Below, in pieces: positions 62,860 to 64,000 of a DNA stretch of 64,000 nt. A program made the translations under genes and the position numbers. The stretch is from Nitrospirota bacterium (GTDB lineage: Bacteria; Nitrospirota; Thermodesulfovibrionia; Thermodesulfovibrionales; JdFR-88): assembly GCA_021840255.1 (NCBI GenBank), contig JAKBYX010000001.1:186001-250000 (forward strand), written 5' to 3'. The number at the start of each line of letters is the position of its first letter. The first letter of the stretch is position 1. The notes beneath the pieces are model-generated. The model saw nothing but the letters and a program-made list of their open reading frames with translations, was not told where the DNA came from and searched no databases.

Positions 62860-63312
62860 TTAGTACCTCCCGTTGAAGTAATCTTTCAATATGTCCGTAT
62901 GGTCAAACACAATGGGCGAGGGCAGTCCTTCGCGCCTGAAAACGGCAGCCCGCAGCGCATCATCGGCGCCAAGGAGGGCGCCTTTCCCTTTTGCGACAAA
63001 CACGGTGCTTATGGTGTGCTGTCTTGGGTCCCGCCCGGGGTCTGAATACGTATGCATCTGCCTTACGAGCTCCACATCCAGCCCCGTTTCCTCCCTGGCC
63101 TCCCTGCGTGCGGCATCCTCCAGGGCCTCTCCGTAATCCACGAACCCTCCGGGGAGCGCCCATCCGTGCGGGGGGAATTTTCTCTCTACCAGGACTATGC
63201 CCTCCCCGAACTCTATTATGATGTCCACGGTGGAGGCAGGACCTCTCTTTACCGGCTGGGACTGTCCCTGAGCGGCTTCTTTTCCTCCAAGGGGCGGGTT
63301 GCAAGCGGTCAC
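62860..63312 (-). CDS. Nudix hydrolase
   Basis: Hydrolyses nucleoside diphosphate derivatives. The 150 residues contain a complete Nudix box, [23 protein letters not shown] (23 residues, catalytic REAREE), preceded by [11 protein letters not shown]. The closest pattern is ADP-ribose pyrophosphatase-like enzymes, but the substrate is not certain. A Pro/Gln-rich N-terminus of about 25 residues suggests the true start may be later. It overlaps hfq by four bases (ATGA). Confidence 0.88.
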   Translation of the reverse strand: MTACNPPLGGKEAAQGQSQPVKRGPASTVDIIIEFGEGIVLVERKFPPHGWALPGGFVDYGEALEDAARREAREETGLDVELVRQMHTYSDPGRDPRQHTISTVFVAKGKGALLGADDALRAAVFRREGLPSPIVFDHTDILKDYFNGRY

Positions 63313-63545
63313 TCGAAGTCGGTCTCCAGTTCCTTTTCGGGAAGGATGGTCGATATGGCGTGCTTGTAAATAAGCTGGCTTGTGGAGCCTTTGAGCATCA
63401 CGACGAAATTGTCGAAGCCCTTGATTATGCCCCTAAGCCTGATCCCGTTCGCAAGGTAGATCACTACCGGCACCTTCTCTTTCCTGAGCTTGTTCAGATA
63501 AGCGTCCTGAAGAGATTGCGTTTTTATATTATTGTCGGCGCCCAT
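63309..63545 (-). CDS. hfq: RNA chaperone Hfq
   Basis: A ring-forming Sm-like protein that helps small RNAs pair with mRNAs. The 78 residues show [20 protein letters not shown], the Sm1 segment [20 protein letters not shown] and Sm2 with the YKH motif ([14 protein letters not shown]), the expected proximal-face site. It has no long C-terminal tail. GGAGGGACATG precedes the gene, and it is the first gene of the hfq-nudix-surA_N-anmK series. Confidence 0.94.
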   Translation of the reverse strand: MGADNNIKTQSLQDAYLNKLRKEKVPVVIYLANGIRLRGIIKGFDNFVVMLKGSTSQLIYKHAISTILPEKELETDFE

Positions 63546-63705
63546 GTCCCTCCCCCTCTTTCTTACCCCTTTCCGGGGTCTTTTGTTTCAGTTTATTTTT
63601 TATTTTAAATCTAATCACTTTTTACCGCAAGGGCGGGTGCGCTATTCCAAAACTTGCACCGTTCTGTTATATTAGGGCTAAGCGTTGGCTTAGGACTTTT
63701 TATAA

Positions 63706-64000
63706 ATGTTTATCTGGGCTTTGACTCTTTTCATATTTATCTTCTTCCTGCCCTCCCATGCCTTTGCCTGGGGGCCGCTGACGCATATATACCTTGGGAC
63801 CGAGGTCTTTCTTACGGGCGCATCGGCGCTCCCCGGGACCGCCTACGCCGTAATAAAGAAATTCAGGCAGGACTACCTTTACGGCAACATAATGGCCGAC
63901 ATAATTTTCGCGAAAAAATACCTCCCAAAGGAAAAAAACCCTCACAACTGGGATGTTGGGTTCGAGCTGCTGGAGGATGCCAGAAGCGAGCCGGAGCAGG
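63706..64000 (+). CDS. Zinc-dependent phospholipase C-like protein (partial, N-terminus)
   Basis: The frame runs off the right edge. The N-terminus is a signal peptide (LTLFIFIFFLPSHAFAWG) with cleavage likely after AFA. Mature residues WGPLTHIYLGTEVF and GNIMADIIFAKKY, then HNWDVGFELLEDA, match the zinc-dependent phospholipase C/S1-P1 nuclease-like fold, where Trp1 and His residues bind zinc. The start ATG at 63706 begins MFIWALT. The family's substrates are mostly unknown in such bacteria. Confidence 0.78.
   Translation, partial: MFIWALTLFIFIFFLPSHAFAWGPLTHIYLGTEVFLTGASALPGTAYAVIKKFRQDYLYGNIMADIIFAKKYLPKEKNPHNWDVGFELLEDARSEPEQ

Noticed and set aside
63654-63673. Sigma-54 or sigma-70 promoter before the phospholipase-like gene (TTGCAC...TATATT)
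   Set aside because: Spacing of eight bases fits neither class and the sigma-54 GG/GC dinucleotides are absent.

Overview
The window is a gene-dense, fairly G+C-rich bacterial chromosome segment. Neighbouring genes often overlap by 4-23 bases. The gene set is anaerobe-like: early-cobalt-insertion (anaerobic) cobalamin synthesis, FeoAB ferrous iron uptake, BioW-type biotin synthesis, a Ski2/Hel308-like helicase and a predicted selenocysteine-containing Dsb protein. This would fit a Nitrospirota or Desulfobacterota type organism. That placement is inferred from gene content only; no rRNA or tRNA gene is visible.

Layout. 1-1132: end of an unidentified gene, a small unknown protein and a cyclophilin. 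1187-2152: terminator, promoter, and a scar in which an internal piece of an ACR3 arsenite transporter is joined to the tail of an FmdE-type protein. 2386-12189: PilZ protein, SulP permease, cysteine-cluster protein, glucan phosphorylase, FmdB zinc ribbon, ferritin-like protein, RluB and AspS. 12312-16355: a thiol-disulfide isomerase gene interrupted by an in-frame UGA exactly at the first active-site Cys (U-P-F-C), plus MutS, with two copies of a palindromic intergenic repeat on either side. 16594-21129: GcvH, lipoamide dehydrogenase, enolase, FtsB/DivIC-like protein and a TrmJ-like methyltransferase. 21186-30322: an accessory-looking stretch with an A+T-richer lipoprotein, TusA-like protein, a broken fur gene, feoA-feoA-feoB and a small Cys-rich protein, an outer-membrane protein, a cation-efflux-like protein and an MBL hydrolase.

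30337-43221 (minus strand): one long operon for corrin ring synthesis and cobalt uptake. It runs from a promoter through a cobalamin riboswitch with its own terminator to cbiA, cbiX-cbiC fusion, cbiM, a small membrane gene at the cbiN position, cbiQ, cbiO, cbiD, cbiE-cbiT fusion, cbiL, cbiF, cbiG-cbiH fusion and a BPL_N-domain gene. No cbiJ is seen.

43257-56952: small membrane protein, acylphosphatase, bioB-bioW, a lipid kinase, cupins, a three-gene RND efflux operon whose outer-membrane gene has no ordinary start codon, the helicase and a uracil-DNA glycosylase-like protein. 57076-64000: a CZB-domain chemoreceptor, leuA behind a complete transcription attenuator with a (probably leaderless) Leu-containing leader peptide, anmK, a SurA-N chaperone-like protein, a Nudix hydrolase, hfq, and the start of a zinc-dependent phospholipase C-like gene.

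The most notable observations are the UGA-containing dsbC-like gene with a SECIS-like hairpin 22 nt after the UGA, and the leuA attenuator.
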